Part shown: piece after piece, positions 1-9,375 of the stretch
How positions within the stretch are numbered: position 1 is the stretch's first letter
How the letters are laid out: every line of letters starts with the position of its first letter
NCBI GenBank assembly: GCA_029863605.1
Contig: JAOTVB010000020.1
Span: 1 to 64,000 of the forward strand
Origin: Myxococcales bacterium
GTDB lineage: Bacteria; Myxococcota_A; Polyangia; Polyangiales; Houyiibacteriaceae
Direction of reading: 5' to 3'
DNA: 64,000 bases
Notes under the pieces: model-generated
The model's database searches: none
Seen by the model: only the letters and a program-made list of their open reading frames with translations
Told to the model about the DNA's origin: nothing
Translations under genes and position numbers: made by a program

Positions 1-207
1 CTCGATAGCCGTCTGAGATGCCACAGAAAGCCGATCCCCCTCGAGGCTCCCCAGCAGAGGCCCTGCGAGCCAGGCATACCCCGCCGTGGCCGCCGCCGAG
101 ACAGCCATAAAGATGAGAGAGCCCACGACTAGGGGTAGTCGCCTGCTGATAGATTCCAGCAACTCGCGACGAGCAGGACTATCACTGGAATTATGGGACA
201 GAGACAC
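1..207 (-). CDS. N-terminal fragment of a membrane protein, possibly an ABC exporter (partial)
   Basis: Reading the minus strand from a GTG at 207 gives an open frame of 69 codons that runs off the window edge. An in-frame TGA lies five codons upstream of the GTG, so the start must be near here, and a GAGAAGGG Shine-Dalgarno-like run sits about 8 bases ahead of it. After a charged stretch (RRELLESISRRLP) comes a hydrophobic segment (LVVGSLIFMAVSAAATAGYAWL) and then GPLLGSLEG. This resembles the first membrane helix of MsbA-type ABC transporter permease/ATPase proteins, but the fragment is too short to prove it. The ORF track misses it; the plus-strand ORF 86..337 is its shadow. Confidence 0.5.
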   Translation of the reverse strand, partial: MSLSHNSSDSPARRELLESISRRLPLVVGSLIFMAVSAAATAGYAWLAGPLLGSLEGDRLSVASQTAIE

Positions 208-445
208 GCCGAATTGCCCTTCTCAAGGCCGTAGAAGGACCCATATACTCAAAAGTGCCCCTACGAGGAAGCGACACGCTAGAGGGCGAAATCTACGTTC
301 CGTGCGATTTCCGGCACGGCGCGTGCATCTCGTTTAGTCGAAACGGCTAGCTCACGTCCGAGGAACACTCGGGTGTGCTCTGGTGTTCAGCCAACATACG
401 GGGCGCCACTGATTACGAGGGGCGCCACCGGAGGCAAGAGGGAAA
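208..445. other. Divergent intergenic region
   Basis: This gap separates the minus-strand membrane-protein start from the plus-strand sigma-factor start and should hold promoters for both. The ribosome binding site of the sigma factor (AAGAGGGAAA) lies at its right end. I see no consensus sigma-70 promoter, repeat or RNA gene in it. Confidence 0.4.
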
Positions 446-1849
446 ATGGCACGACAGGCAGCGACACGACAGTCCACCAGCAAGGCCACTCGGAAGAGCA
501 GGGTTCAAGCCAAGGCATCCAAAGTGACGGAGCCGAAGGTTGCAGCAAACGAGCGCACAGTAGCGAAAGCTCACACCACCGCTCCCGCTCCGCAGTCGGC
601 CGAGCCCTCGAAGGAGCAACTGGAAAAGGCCCGACTCGAGAGCGAGAAGGCGCTCAAGGAATTCGAGCGCCAAGGCGCTGGCGATTCGACCCTCACCCGT
701 TACTTCCGCGAGATGATCGGTCATCGGGTCCTGACACCCCAGGAGGAGATCGAGGCGGCCAAGCGCGTCGAACGGCTCGAGATCGCTTACTGGGAGGCCC
801 TCTTCAGCTATCCAGCGTGCTTCGAGACGGTAGGCACGATCATCGAGCTGCGCGTCGAGGACAAGCCGCTCCCTGAGATCGCCGCGCTTCGCAAGCTCTC
901 CCGAAGCGCCAAGGCCGATAAGCTCGGCAAGCGCCAAGAAGCGCGCTGGGGCGACCTCTGTCTGCAGCTTGCCACCAAGATGCGGGAGCTCGATAGCGAC
1001 CGCCTCTTCGTGCAGGAGTCCGACCGTGCCGTTCATCGGCTTGCCGGCAACTTCGCAGACGAGCGCGACATCGTGGGCGACCACGTTCGCATGACGCCCG
1101 CGTTCAAGAAGTACCTGCAAGCAGTGCGCGCGGCGCAAAAGGCGCAGCAGCGTGCGAAGAATCGCTTCGTCGCGGCCAACCTGCGTTTGGTCGTTTCGAT
1201 CGCTCGCCGGTACAACCGCGGTCGCCTTCCGCTCATCGACCTCATTCAAGAGGGCAACATCGGTCTGATGAAGGCCGTCGAGCGGTTCGACCACAATCGC
1301 GGCTACCGCTTCAGCACCTACGCATCGTGGTGGATCCGCCACGCGATCAGCCGTGCTCTCGCCGACAAGGGCCGCGCTGTACGCATTCCAGTCCACATGC
1401 TGGACACGTACAACCGCGTCGCCCGCGCAACACAGGCCATCGCCACCCGCACCGGCAAGCAGCCGACGCCTGAGGAGCTCGAAAAAGAGACGGGCATCGC
1501 CGCCGAGAAGCTCGAAAAGATCAAGGGCTACTGGGCCGAGACCCCATTCTCGCTCGATCGTCCCGTCAACGACGAAGATGGGCGAAAGTTCATCGACTTC
1601 CTCGAAGAGGAAAACGTGCCGACCCCGTATGAGCAGCTCGTCTCCCGCAAGTGGAGCGACGAGGTGAGGAGGCTCCTCGACACGCTTACGCCGATGGAGG
1701 CGCGCATTCTCCGGTGGCGCTTCGGCCTCGACGATGAAGATGAGCTCACCCTCAAAGAGATCGGCGACAAGTACAATCTGTCGCGCGAGCGCATCCGTCA
1801 GCTTCAAGAGCAAGCGCTCGGGAAGATCCGACGACAGATCAAAGAATAG
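446..1849 (+). CDS. RNA polymerase sigma factor, RpoD/SigA-like (group 1/2, sigma-70 family)
   Basis: The product is a 467-aa sigma-70 family protein. Residues 1-75 are a basic, Ala/Lys-rich tail without a recognisable region 1.1. Region 1.2 is near 82-110 ([19 protein letters not shown]). A charged spacer follows to about 235. Region 2 spans about 240-310, including [30 protein letters not shown] and the -10 binding [13 protein letters not shown]. Region 3 is near 315-395. Region 4 carries the -35 binding helix-turn-helix [19 protein letters not shown] near 434-453. This is the architecture of primary or group 2 factors such as Myxococcus SigB/SigC rather than the flagellar or ECF type. The start ATG has a good AAGAGGGAAA site. 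Whether it is the housekeeping sigma is uncertain; the missing region 1.1 and short spacer favour an alternative, stress-type factor. Confidence 0.9.
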   Translation: MARQAATRQSTSKATRKSRVQAKASKVTEPKVAANERTVAKAHTTAPAPQSAEPSKEQLEKARLESEKALKEFERQGAGDSTLTRYFREMIGHRVLTPQEEIEAAKRVERLEIAYWEALFSYPACFETVGTIIELRVEDKPLPEIAALRKLSRSAKADKLGKRQEARWGDLCLQLATKMRELDSDRLFVQESDRAVHRLAGNFADERDIVGDHVRMTPAFKKYLQAVRAAQKAQQRAKNRFVAANLRLVVSIARRYNRGRLPLIDLIQEGNIGLMKAVERFDHNRGYRFSTYASWWIRHAISRALADKGRAVRIPVHMLDTYNRVARATQAIATRTGKQPTPEELEKETGIAAEKLEKIKGYWAETPFSLDRPVNDEDGRKFIDFLEEENVPTPYEQLVSRKWSDEVRRLLDTLTPMEARILRWRFGLDDEDELTLKEIGDKYNLSRERIRQLQEQALGKIRRQIKE

Positions 1850-1874
1850 TGGGAAGCCCGTTGCCCACGACTCG

Positions 1875-1905
1875 AGCGCCGGCGAGGTCCCCCTACGCCG
1901 GCGCT
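1875..1905. terminator. GC-rich hairpin between convergent genes
   Basis: A perfect 10-bp inverted repeat, AGCGCCGGCG / CGCCGGCGCT, with an 11-base loop lies just after the sigma-factor stop and overlaps the last codons of the convergent HhH gene. It has no U-tract, so it could be a bidirectional attenuator or terminator needing a factor. The structure is seen directly; the role is inferred. Confidence 0.4.
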
Positions 1906-2798
1906 ACTAATTCACACTCGTCTTCGCGGCCGCGGACGACGCGCTTCCCAACGAGTGGGCCCCGATACTCGGTGACGACGGTGCATTGGCCCTCGTCTCC
2001 GTCTCGTTCGAAATAGATCACCACCCAGTCCCGCGTGCGACCGAGCTCGTGTGCGCGGTCGGTGTTGGAGAACAGGGCGGTGAAATGCCAGTCATCCTCG
2101 TAGGTGTGCAGGATGGGAAGCCAGGGTGCGCCGTCGGGGTTGTTTCGTCGCGGCGCGATTCGTGGAAGCGAACCGGCTTCCGCCTTCTCGCGATAGTCTT
2201 GGTCGACCTTCAAAAGAAGACCCACATCTGGTCGCGCGTGGGCACCCGGGGGCGCACTCACCTGGGCCCCTGCCTTCTCTAGCTCGTCGAACCTGCGGGC
2301 GCGACCGCGTGCAGACCGGGCCAGCATCGTCGCCAGGATGTCGCGGACGGCCTCGAGGCGTCGCGGACCAAAGCCTGCAACGGCGTCGAGCCTTCCATCG
2401 TGCGCGGCGACCTCCAGTGCCTCGAGCGTATCGATGTCGAGCTCTCGGTGGATGCGCTCTGCGAGCTCCTCGCCGATCCCTGGGACCCTCTTGAACAGCT
2501 CGACGGAAGAGAGCCGGCCGTGGAGTCGATCGAGCAAACGCAGACGCCCGGAATATGCGATCTCTTCGATCGAGCCCGACAAGCTAGACCCGATCTGCGG
2601 AAGGGCATCGAGAGCTTCGCGCCCCCCCGTCAGGGCCAAATCCTGAATGCTGCTCTCGTGCCCCCGCACCACCGCCGCGCCAGCGCGGTACGCATCGATT
2701 CGATAGATGTTGGCGTGTTGCGCCTCGAGTTGGTCGGCGACCTGCTCGAGGATGCTGGCGATCTGGTCGTTCGTGACGATCGGGGGAGTCGTGGCCAT
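1893..2798 (-). CDS. Helix-hairpin-helix protein, PolX N-terminal-like with a conserved C-terminal domain
   Basis: The track ORF starts at 3047, inside the divergent YhhN gene; I prefer the internal ATG at 2798 (MATTPPIVTNDQIASIL), preceded by AGGAG, giving 301 aa. Residues 5-75 resemble the 8-kDa-like domain of DNA polymerase X/beta (IASILEQVADQLEAQ...YRIDAYRAGA). Two helix-hairpin-helix motifs follow, one around FKRVPGIGEELAERIH and one around AVAGFGPRRLEAV. The polymerase palm and the PHP exonuclease of true PolX are absent. The C-terminal ~110 residues (LPILHTYEDDWHFTALFSN, ELGRTRDWVVIYFERDG) form a separate conserved block that I recognise only as a recurring partner of this HhH region. 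DNA binding is likely; catalysis is unknown. It ends in a shared hairpin with the sigma-factor gene. Confidence 0.75.
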   Translation of the reverse strand: MATTPPIVTNDQIASILEQVADQLEAQHANIYRIDAYRAGAAVVRGHESSIQDLALTGGREALDALPQIGSSLSGSIEEIAYSGRLRLLDRLHGRLSSVELFKRVPGIGEELAERIHRELDIDTLEALEVAAHDGRLDAVAGFGPRRLEAVRDILATMLARSARGRARRFDELEKAGAQVSAPPGAHARPDVGLLLKVDQDYREKAEAGSLPRIAPRRNNPDGAPWLPILHTYEDDWHFTALFSNTDRAHELGRTRDWVVIYFERDGDEGQCTVVTEYRGPLVGKRVVRGREDECELVAPA

Positions 2799-2922
2799 GG
2801 CTCCTGATGCATGCCATGCACGGTCTGACGCTGAGGCGCAAACCTTTCGGTTCTTCGCGGCGCTCGCCCGGGCGTGGACGTGGTACACCCCGCCGTAACG
2901 AACGGAGGGTGCGAACGCGACG

Positions 2923-3567
2923 ATGACTCTGAACGGACTAGGCGAGCTGGTGACTGCGGTCGGCCTCGGTGCCCTCCTCTGGGGCGAGTGGAAAGACCGT
3001 TCTATCGTCCGCGCCATCGGCAAGCCCGTAGCGTCGGCTGGCTTCATCGTGGCTGCGATCGGCTTCGGCGCCCTCGAGTCGCGCTACGGCAGCATTGTCC
3101 TGACGGGGCTGATCCTCGGGGCCGTCGGTGATGTCTGTCTGCTGGGCAGCGGCAAAGGAGCTTTCATTGCCGGGCTGGTTTCGTTCTTGTTGGGTCACGT
3201 CGCCTACGTCATCGCGTTCAGCTCTCTGCCGATGAGCGGCCCACAGGCGTTCATCGCCGCAGTTGCGATGGCCGCCATCATGGTCTTCATCGCGCGGTGG
3301 GTTTTCCCGCACGCCCCCGACATGCGCATCCCCATCGGGGTCTACATGCTCGTCATCGCCGCGATGTGCGTAGTCGCGATCGGCGCCGGAGCGGCGGGTG
3401 CGCCTTGGATGATTCCGGTAGGTGCTGTCATGTTCACCACTTCGGACATCGCCGTCGTGCGCGATCGATTCGTGTCACCCGGTTTCGTAAACCGCCTCTG
3501 GGGACTTCCGCTCTACTACGCAGCCCAACTGATCATCGCCTGGAGCATCAAAGCGGTCGCCGGCTGA
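2923..3567 (+). CDS. YhhN family membrane protein (putative lysoplasmalogenase)
   Basis: A 214-aa, very hydrophobic protein with about eight predicted membrane segments. It carries the paired acidic signatures of the YhhN/TMEM86 family, GDVCLLG in the middle and TTSDIAVVRDRF towards the C-terminus, followed by the typical ending LPLYYAAQLIIAWSI. Characterised relatives hydrolyse the vinyl-ether bond of lysoplasmalogens. It would act in the inner membrane. The gene is divergent from the HhH gene (124 bp apart) and convergent with dacB (17 bp between stops). Function in this organism is inferred from family membership only. Confidence 0.8.
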   Translation: MTLNGLGELVTAVGLGALLWGEWKDRSIVRAIGKPVASAGFIVAAIGFGALESRYGSIVLTGLILGAVGDVCLLGSGKGAFIAGLVSFLLGHVAYVIAFSSLPMSGPQAFIAAVAMAAIMVFIARWVFPHAPDMRIPIGVYMLVIAAMCVVAIGAGAAGAPWMIPVGAVMFTTSDIAVVRDRFVSPGFVNRLWGLPLYYAAQLIIAWSIKAVAG

Positions 3568-3584
3568 AGACGCATCGAGGCATG

Positions 3585-5027
3585 TCAGCGGCGCACCGGC
3601 TCTGGTTGACTCGCATACCTGGCTAAGAGGGTAACGATCTGGTCCGCGAGATCTCTTGCTTCGGCTTGTTTCCCTGCGATTCCATTCGCCAAGAAGCTGA
3701 ACGCAAACGACCTGTCGGGTTCTCCAAGAACGTACCCCGACAGCGCGATCACATCCCGAAGGGTCCCGGTCTTCGCCCGCACCATCCTCGGCAGCGGCAG
3801 ATTCTTGAAACGCGACTGGAGCGTCCCATCCGCCCCTCCCACGGCGAGCTGCGAGACGTACTCCGGGCCGATGGCAGGGTCACGATATGCGGCGACCAGC
3901 GTCTGGGTGATGTGATGTGGCGACACCTGGTTGCCGTCGAAAAGACCCGAGCCATTGATCATGATCAGCCCCTGCACGTCGACCCCGCGAGAGGCCAGCT
4001 CCTCGCGAACGACTTCGACGCCTCGGGAGGAGGTACCTGGGGTTTGCGATTCGGCGCCCATGATCTTGAGCAACATCTCGGCGGTGAAGTTGTCACTCCA
4101 CTTGCCGACCGAATAGAGGAGGGCGCTCAACTCTCCCGACGGCATATCGGCAAGAACCGGCAACCTTTCAGCGACGTGGGCGTACTCTACGTCGAGAGCA
4201 CCCCGCATTCCGGCTTGCCGGAGCGCGCGTACCCAGAGGCTAGCAGCGTGAGCGCGGGGATCGGGAACGCGGCGACGGTAGTACAGGGTCCGCGTCGTTG
4301 CGGGGACTTGGCCACCAACCCTGACCTCGAGGCGACCGTCTTTGGTCGGCGTGTGGTCGATTTGGATCTTTGGCGGTCCACTCGCCTTCGTGATGGTCTG
4401 ATTTTCGACCACGATGTAACCGTCGGCGAGGACGCGCACCCGCCCTTGGGCGCCGACCTTGGGCCCGGGTCCCACGTGAACGATGTAGCTGTTGTGGTCT
4501 ACCGAAAACGCGGAAATGGCCGCGCGAAACGCTGAAGTCTCAGCCGGCTGCTGGTCGAAGGCCGGGGGGAGCATCTCGCGATCGAAGTAACTGTCATCGA
4601 TGACGATCTGTTCCACCCGGTCGACGCCGCGCAGGCGCAGCGCTTGGGCCAGCGCGAACAAAGTGCGGTACCCGAGGCTCGGGTCCCCCGCTGCTCTCAG
4701 GATGAGTCGCTTTACGTTGCCGTTCTCGAGGATCCCTTCCACCTTGGTAGACGCTCGAAAGGTCGGGCCGAGATGCCAAAGGGCGGCCGCTGCGGTGAGT
4801 ATCTTCTGGTTGGACGCCGGATTCAGGGGGCGCTTGGCGTGTTTTTGATAGAGTTGGGCTCCGTCGTGCAATCGAACGATTTCGATCCCGATCCGATCCC
4901 CAAGCCCGGCCTTGCGTACGAGGTGGGAGATCGTTTGCGCGAGGGGCTCGGGGCCCTTGGCGAGGGCACCAGGGCTCACGACCAGGAAGCCGAACAGAAT
5001 CAGGCAAAGAAGCGCGCGGTGCGCCAT
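3585..5027 (-). CDS. dacB: D-alanyl-D-alanine carboxypeptidase/endopeptidase (PBP4 type)
   Basis: A 480-aa exported penicillin-binding protein of the S13 peptidase family. A signal peptide ends about residue 23 (LVVSPGALAKG). The three active-site motifs are intact: SxxK as SNQK at 72-75, SxN as SDN at 311-313, and KTG at 419-421. Between the first two lies the long insert domain expected for PBP4 (about residues 85-290). The family trims or cleaves peptidoglycan cross-links in the periplasm. The start codon at 5027 overlaps by 9 bp the GTG start I choose for the divergent SBP lipoprotein, so the two promoters must lie inside each other's reading frames. Confidence 0.93.
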   Translation of the reverse strand: MAHRALLCLILFGFLVVSPGALAKGPEPLAQTISHLVRKAGLGDRIGIEIVRLHDGAQLYQKHAKRPLNPASNQKILTAAAALWHLGPTFRASTKVEGILENGNVKRLILRAAGDPSLGYRTLFALAQALRLRGVDRVEQIVIDDSYFDREMLPPAFDQQPAETSAFRAAISAFSVDHNSYIVHVGPGPKVGAQGRVRVLADGYIVVENQTITKASGPPKIQIDHTPTKDGRLEVRVGGQVPATTRTLYYRRRVPDPRAHAASLWVRALRQAGMRGALDVEYAHVAERLPVLADMPSGELSALLYSVGKWSDNFTAEMLLKIMGAESQTPGTSSRGVEVVREELASRGVDVQGLIMINGSGLFDGNQVSPHHITQTLVAAYRDPAIGPEYVSQLAVGGADGTLQSRFKNLPLPRMVRAKTGTLRDVIALSGYVLGEPDRSFAFSFLANGIAGKQAEARDLADQIVTLLARYASQPEPVRR

Positions 5028-6548
5028 CGGTCGCAGACTAGCAGCGTGATCGCGCTGCTCCTAGTGATCGGCGCAGGGTGCTCCAATAAACCCGAACGTG
5101 ATCCCGAGGCGCTCGTCGTCGTCCTTCCGCGAGACGCCGAGCAGCTCGACCCCCGGTTCGTCGCCGATCCCTACGGCCTCCGAGTCTCGCGACTTCTCTT
5201 TGCGTCCCTGGTCACCATCGACCCGAGAACGCTCGAGGTGGTCCCTGATCTCGCCGAGTCGGTCGTGGCCCTGAGCCCCACCGAGTACGAAGTTCGGCTG
5301 AAGCGGGGGCTTCGCTTCAGTGACGGCACCTCGCTCGACGCGGAAGATGTCGCGGCGACCTTCCGAGGCGTCGTCGATCCCGAGCTCAAGAGCCGGTACG
5401 CGCACACGTATCGCCGGATCCAGAGCATCGAGATCCTCGATCCACGAACCCTCCGGTTCGTCCTTCGCGAGCCGCACGCGACCTTCCTGACCGATCTCGA
5501 GCTGCCGATCGTCCGGAGCCTCGATGCGCACCGTCGGGTCGCCACGGAGGAAGACCCATTTCCCGTGGGCGCAGGGCCCTATCGTTTGGTGAAGCGTTCG
5601 CCAGGCGTCCTCGAGCTTCGCGCCAATCCGCATTGGTACCGAGGCGCGCCAAGGCTCCCGAGCGTTCGACTGGTGGTGATCCGCGACGACAACACGCGGG
5701 CGCTGCGAATGCTCGCTGGACAGGGCGACCTCGCAATCGGCTCGATCCCACCGCTCCTGCTTCCGATGTTTCAAGATGACCCGCGCTTCGAAACGCGGAG
5801 CGCGCCCGGGGTCTCTACGATGTACCTCGGATTCCTCACCACTTCGCCCAAGCTACGAGACGTCCGCGTGCGGCAGGCGATTGGGGCCGCCATCGATCGA
5901 CAGCTGCTTGTCGAAGCCAAGTACGATGGGCTCGCTCGGATCACCGACAGCTGGATTCCATTCGACCACTGGGCGCATCTCGACTCACTCACAGCGCAGC
6001 TCTTCGATCCAAACCGAGCCCGTGAGCTTCTCGATGAGGCCGGGTTCGTCGATCCATCGGGGCCGGAGCCTAGAATGCGTTTGGTTCTTCGGACGACCTC
6101 GGATCGATTTCGGCAATCGGTCGCGAGGGCGATCGCGGCGATGCTCCGAGAGGTCGGGATCGAGGTCGACGTTCGCCCGTCCGAGGCTGCTACCCTGATC
6201 GCCGATCTGAACAAGGGCCGGTTCGAGCTCACGCTCCTTCAGGTTCCCGAAGTGCTCGAACCGCACGTGCTGAGTTGGTTCTTCGACTCCTCCCGGATTC
6301 CAGGCCCCGATAGCGAGGGCGCGAATCGTTGGAGGTACGAAAACCCAGAGCTCGACAAGCTCTTCGAGCGCGGAAGGACACGGATCGACCGTGCCGAGCG
6401 TCGCGCCGCATACGCACAGGCCCAGCAGATCCTCGCACGCGACATTCCCGTCCTGCCGCTGTGGCAACCGGATACCGTAGCCGTGGTGCGCCGAGGAACC
6501 GACTTCGACGTCCCCCGCGACGGTCGGTTCGGAACGCTGGCGTTCTGA
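5019..6548 (+). CDS. Peptide-type ABC transporter substrate-binding lipoprotein (SBP family 5)
   Basis: The track ORF begins at 4644 within dacB. The GTG at 5019 gives MRHRSQTSSVIALLLVIGAGC, a compact lipoprotein signal with a basic n-region and lipobox IGAGC, so I use it (509 aa). The mature part reads as a bacterial extracellular solute-binding protein family 5: DAEQLDPRFVAD near the N-terminus, FSDGTSLDAEDVAATFR, FPVGAGPYRLVKRSPG, NPHWYRGAP, VRQAIGAAIDRQ and IPVLPLWQPDTVAVVR at the end. Such proteins deliver oligopeptides or nickel-type ligands to an ABC permease. No permease or ATPase gene is adjacent, so it is an orphan here and the ligand cannot be named. Confidence 0.88.
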   Translation: MRHRSQTSSVIALLLVIGAGCSNKPERDPEALVVVLPRDAEQLDPRFVADPYGLRVSRLLFASLVTIDPRTLEVVPDLAESVVALSPTEYEVRLKRGLRFSDGTSLDAEDVAATFRGVVDPELKSRYAHTYRRIQSIEILDPRTLRFVLREPHATFLTDLELPIVRSLDAHRRVATEEDPFPVGAGPYRLVKRSPGVLELRANPHWYRGAPRLPSVRLVVIRDDNTRALRMLAGQGDLAIGSIPPLLLPMFQDDPRFETRSAPGVSTMYLGFLTTSPKLRDVRVRQAIGAAIDRQLLVEAKYDGLARITDSWIPFDHWAHLDSLTAQLFDPNRARELLDEAGFVDPSGPEPRMRLVLRTTSDRFRQSVARAIAAMLREVGIEVDVRPSEAATLIADLNKGRFELTLLQVPEVLEPHVLSWFFDSSRIPGPDSEGANRWRYENPELDKLFERGRTRIDRAERRAAYAQAQQILARDIPVLPLWQPDTVAVVRRGTDFDVPRDGRFGTLAF

Positions 6549-6555
6549 CCCTCCG

Positions 6556-7869
6556 GTGGTAGCGTGCAGGGTGATCCTCAGGGACCCGGTCCACGGTTTG
6601 ATCGCCTTCGAAGGTATGGCGGAGCGGGTGATTCGGTCGATCCTCGACACCCGCGAGGTGCAGCGCCTTCGACGTGTGCGGCAGCTCGGGCTTGCATCGT
6701 TGGTCTTTCCGGGGGCAGAGCACACACGGTTTTCCCACGCGATTGGCGCAGCGCACGTCATGCAGGCCTTGCTGCAACGCATCGACGCTTGCAGTCACGA
6801 GCTCCCGCAGGACCAACGCCTCGACGAAACGGCAAGAGCCGAGGCCCTGGCGGCCGCGTTGCTCCACGACGCTGGGCATGGCCCGTTCTCACACCTATTC
6901 GAAGAGGTGCTCCCCCACGCGAAACATCACGAGCTTTGGACCCAAGACATTCTTCTCGACTCCTCGACTGAGGTGCATCGGACGCTCGAAGGCATCTCGC
7001 GCGGCATGGCAGAGCGCGTCGCGGGGCTATTGGACGGGAAGTATCGCCTCGATTATCTCTGCCAGAGCGTCGCGGGGACCATCGACGTCGACCGAGCCGA
7101 CTACCTCCTGCGCGACAGCCACATGACCGGTGTTCGCTACGGGCTCTACGACCTCGACTGGTTGCTTCAGGCGTTGACGTTCGCTTGCGTCGACGGCCGT
7201 TGGGTCCTCGCGGTACAGGGGCGCAAGGGGCTGCCACCCGCCGAGAGCTTCTTCCTCGGACGGCACTTCATGTACCAGCAGGTGTATCACCACAAAGCCA
7301 CCCGCGCGGCTGAAGCGCTGGTGCGCGCGATCTTCTCGCGCGTGAGTGAGCTGATCTTCGACGGCAGCCCACCCGACCCTTTGCTTCCCGCGTTTCGTGC
7401 CGCGGCGCTCGGGGAGTCGCTTTCGCTGGGGGAGTATCTCCGAATGGACGACGCCGAGTTGCTGACCTGCCTCGCGGCGTGGGAGCACGGACCCGACTCC
7501 ACCTTGGCCAGCCTCAGCCGACGATTGCGCTCGCGCGCGCTTCCGAAGACCGTTCCCCTTCCGGAGAACCGCCCCGCACAGTGGCAAGCCGCGCTCGACA
7601 TGACGAAGCGAATCGTCGAGGCCCGAGGCCATCGGTCGGACCTGTCGGTTTGGCTCGATATCGCCGAAGACGTCCCGTACCAAGAACCGACGGACGGCAG
7701 CTCCGATGGGCTGTGGGTCACGCTTCGACATCAGCCGTTGCAGCGCCTCGGCGATGCTTCGTTCTTGCTCGGCCAGCTCCGGAACAAACGCATCCAGCGG
7801 CCGCGCCTGATTTTTCCCGCCGAATTTCGCGAGGACGTGCTTGCGGCGATGCGTCGGGTGCTCGAGTGA
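6556..7869 (+). CDS. HD-domain phosphohydrolase (dNTPase-like)
   Basis: A 437-aa soluble protein of the HD superfamily. The metal ligands are visible: H in HTRFSHAIGAAHVM, the HD pair in AALLHDAGHGPFSH, and a distal D in TIDVDRADYLLRDS. The opening RDPVHGLI with VRQLGLASLVFPGAEHTRFSHAIG is typical of the family that includes dGTP triphosphohydrolase-like and SAMHD1-like proteins. The nucleotide substrate is not predictable from this alone. Start is a GTG at 6556, seven bases after the previous stop; the in-frame GTG at 6571 (just before ILRDPVHG) is an equally good start. Likely co-transcribed with the SBP gene. Confidence 0.87.
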   Translation: MVACRVILRDPVHGLIAFEGMAERVIRSILDTREVQRLRRVRQLGLASLVFPGAEHTRFSHAIGAAHVMQALLQRIDACSHELPQDQRLDETARAEALAAALLHDAGHGPFSHLFEEVLPHAKHHELWTQDILLDSSTEVHRTLEGISRGMAERVAGLLDGKYRLDYLCQSVAGTIDVDRADYLLRDSHMTGVRYGLYDLDWLLQALTFACVDGRWVLAVQGRKGLPPAESFFLGRHFMYQQVYHHKATRAAEALVRAIFSRVSELIFDGSPPDPLLPAFRAAALGESLSLGEYLRMDDAELLTCLAAWEHGPDSTLASLSRRLRSRALPKTVPLPENRPAQWQAALDMTKRIVEARGHRSDLSVWLDIAEDVPYQEPTDGSSDGLWVTLRHQPLQRLGDASFLLGQLRNKRIQRPRLIFPAEFREDVLAAMRRVLE

Positions 7870-7960
7870 AGGCCGGGCGCTAACCCCTCGTTTGAGGTAA
7901 GGTTCGGGCGGTGAGGGGTGGTTTCATTCGGGGGCCCGCGGGTCGCGAACCACTGCAGCG

Positions 7961-9304
7961 ATGGCCAGGATTCTAATCGTCGACGACCAGGACAGCGCGC
8001 GCACCATGCTCGCCGAGATGCTGCGTGGGGAGGGGTACGACGTCGACCAAGCGCAAAGTGGCGAGTCCGCCTGCTCGATGGTCGTGGAGAACGGTTACGA
8101 CTTGGTGATCACCGACCTGCGCATGGGGGACATCGGCGGCCTGGAAGTCCTGCGACACACACGCGAGGCGTCGCCGGTGACCGAGGTCATCGTCATGACG
8201 GCCTTCGGCACGATCGAAGATGCTGTCGAGGCAATGCGGTTTGGCGCACGCGATTTCGTGCAAAAGCCGTTCGTCGAAGAGGAGCTGCTGCTCAAGGTCT
8301 CGCGTGCTGCACGCCTACGCGAAATGGCTGGCGAGCTTCGCGCCATGGCTCACGATTTTCGTGAGAAGTACAACTTCGGCAATATCATCGGCCAGTCGGC
8401 CGAAATCCGGGACGTCCTGGGCCGCATCGTCCGGATCGCACCGACCGACGCGACGGTTTTGATCACCGGGGAGAGCGGGACGGGCAAGGAGCTGGTCGCG
8501 CGTGCGATTCACGCCAACTCACTGCGTGCCGAGCGGCCGTTCGTGTCGATCAACTGCGCCGCATTGACCGAGACCTTACTAGAGAGTGAGCTCTTTGGTC
8601 ACATGCGAGGCGCGTTCACAGGCGCCGTGCAAACCCGAAAAGGCCTGTTCGAAGAAGCGAACGGCGGCACGTTTTTCTTCGACGAAATCGCGGAGACGCC
8701 GCCGTCGCTCCAGGCCAAGTTGCTACGGGCGATCCAGGAGGGTGAAATACGTCGGCTCGGCGACAACAAGCCCATCAACGTCGATGCAAGAATCATTGCG
8801 GCAACCAACCAGAACCTCCGGCGGCTCATCGAAGAGAAGCGTTTCCGCGAAGACCTCTACTACCGGCTGAATGTCGCGCGCTTCGAGCTCCCGCCCCTTC
8901 GCGACCGCAAAGAAGATATCGCACCGATCGTCGAGAGTTTCCTCGAAAAGTACGGCCAGAAGATGGGACGTAAAGCCTCGGTTGGCCCCGGCGTCCTCGA
9001 GTACCTGGTGAGCTACGACTTCCCCGGCAACATTCGAGAGCTCGAAAACCTCATCGAACAAGGAGTGGCGCTCGCACCGGACGGGCAGGTTCAGCTCCAA
9101 GACATCGTTCCGAGCTCGACCAACGGCGGCTCGCACTTGGGTCTGCGGTCACTCGCCGACATCGTGCAAGAGGCGGAGCGCGATGCGATCGTTCGAGCGT
9201 TGCGCGCCTCCGAGGGAAACAAAGAACGCGCCGCAGCGATCTTGGGGCTCAGCCCGACGACCCTGTGGCGCAAGATGAAACGCCTCCACCTAGAGTGGCC
9301 GTAG
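7961..9304 (+). CDS. Sigma-54-dependent response regulator (NtrC family) A
   Basis: A 447-aa three-domain regulator. The receiver domain (1-120) has the acidic pair near D9/D10, the phosphoacceptor D52 in ITDLRM, and K in VQKPF. The AAA+ domain (about 137-370) has Walker A GESGTGKE, the sigma-54 contact loop GAFTGA and Walker [13 protein letters not shown] Fis-type helix-turn-helix is at the C-terminus ([22 protein letters not shown]). It should activate sigma-54 promoters when phosphorylated. No histidine kinase gene adjoins it. It converges with a second regulator of the same type whose cluster ends at 9376. Confidence 0.95.
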   Translation: MARILIVDDQDSARTMLAEMLRGEGYDVDQAQSGESACSMVVENGYDLVITDLRMGDIGGLEVLRHTREASPVTEVIVMTAFGTIEDAVEAMRFGARDFVQKPFVEEELLLKVSRAARLREMAGELRAMAHDFREKYNFGNIIGQSAEIRDVLGRIVRIAPTDATVLITGESGTGKELVARAIHANSLRAERPFVSINCAALTETLLESELFGHMRGAFTGAVQTRKGLFEEANGGTFFFDEIAETPPSLQAKLLRAIQEGEIRRLGDNKPINVDARIIAATNQNLRRLIEEKRFREDLYYRLNVARFELPPLRDRKEDIAPIVESFLEKYGQKMGRKASVGPGVLEYLVSYDFPGNIRELENLIEQGVALAPDGQVQLQDIVPSSTNGGSHLGLRSLADIVQEAERDAIVRALRASEGNKERAAAILGLSPTTLWRKMKRLHLEWP

Positions 9305-9375
9305 CTAAGCGATAGCGGGGGGCGGGACCGATTGCCGACCAAAGGCCCGACTGGAACCAACCACGTGACCAGGTT

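Noticed and set aside
86-337. Plus-strand 83-aa ORF at the left edge
   Set aside because: Arg/Ser-rich composition and it lies over the minus-strand membrane-protein start; a shadow frame.
413-1813. 466-aa minus-strand ORF opposite the sigma factor
   Set aside because: Mirror frame of a confidently identified sigma-70 gene; no motifs of its own.
7870-7960. ACCCCTC...GAGGGGT inverted repeat as terminator
   Set aside because: Stem of 7 bp with a long loop and no T-run; too weak to list.
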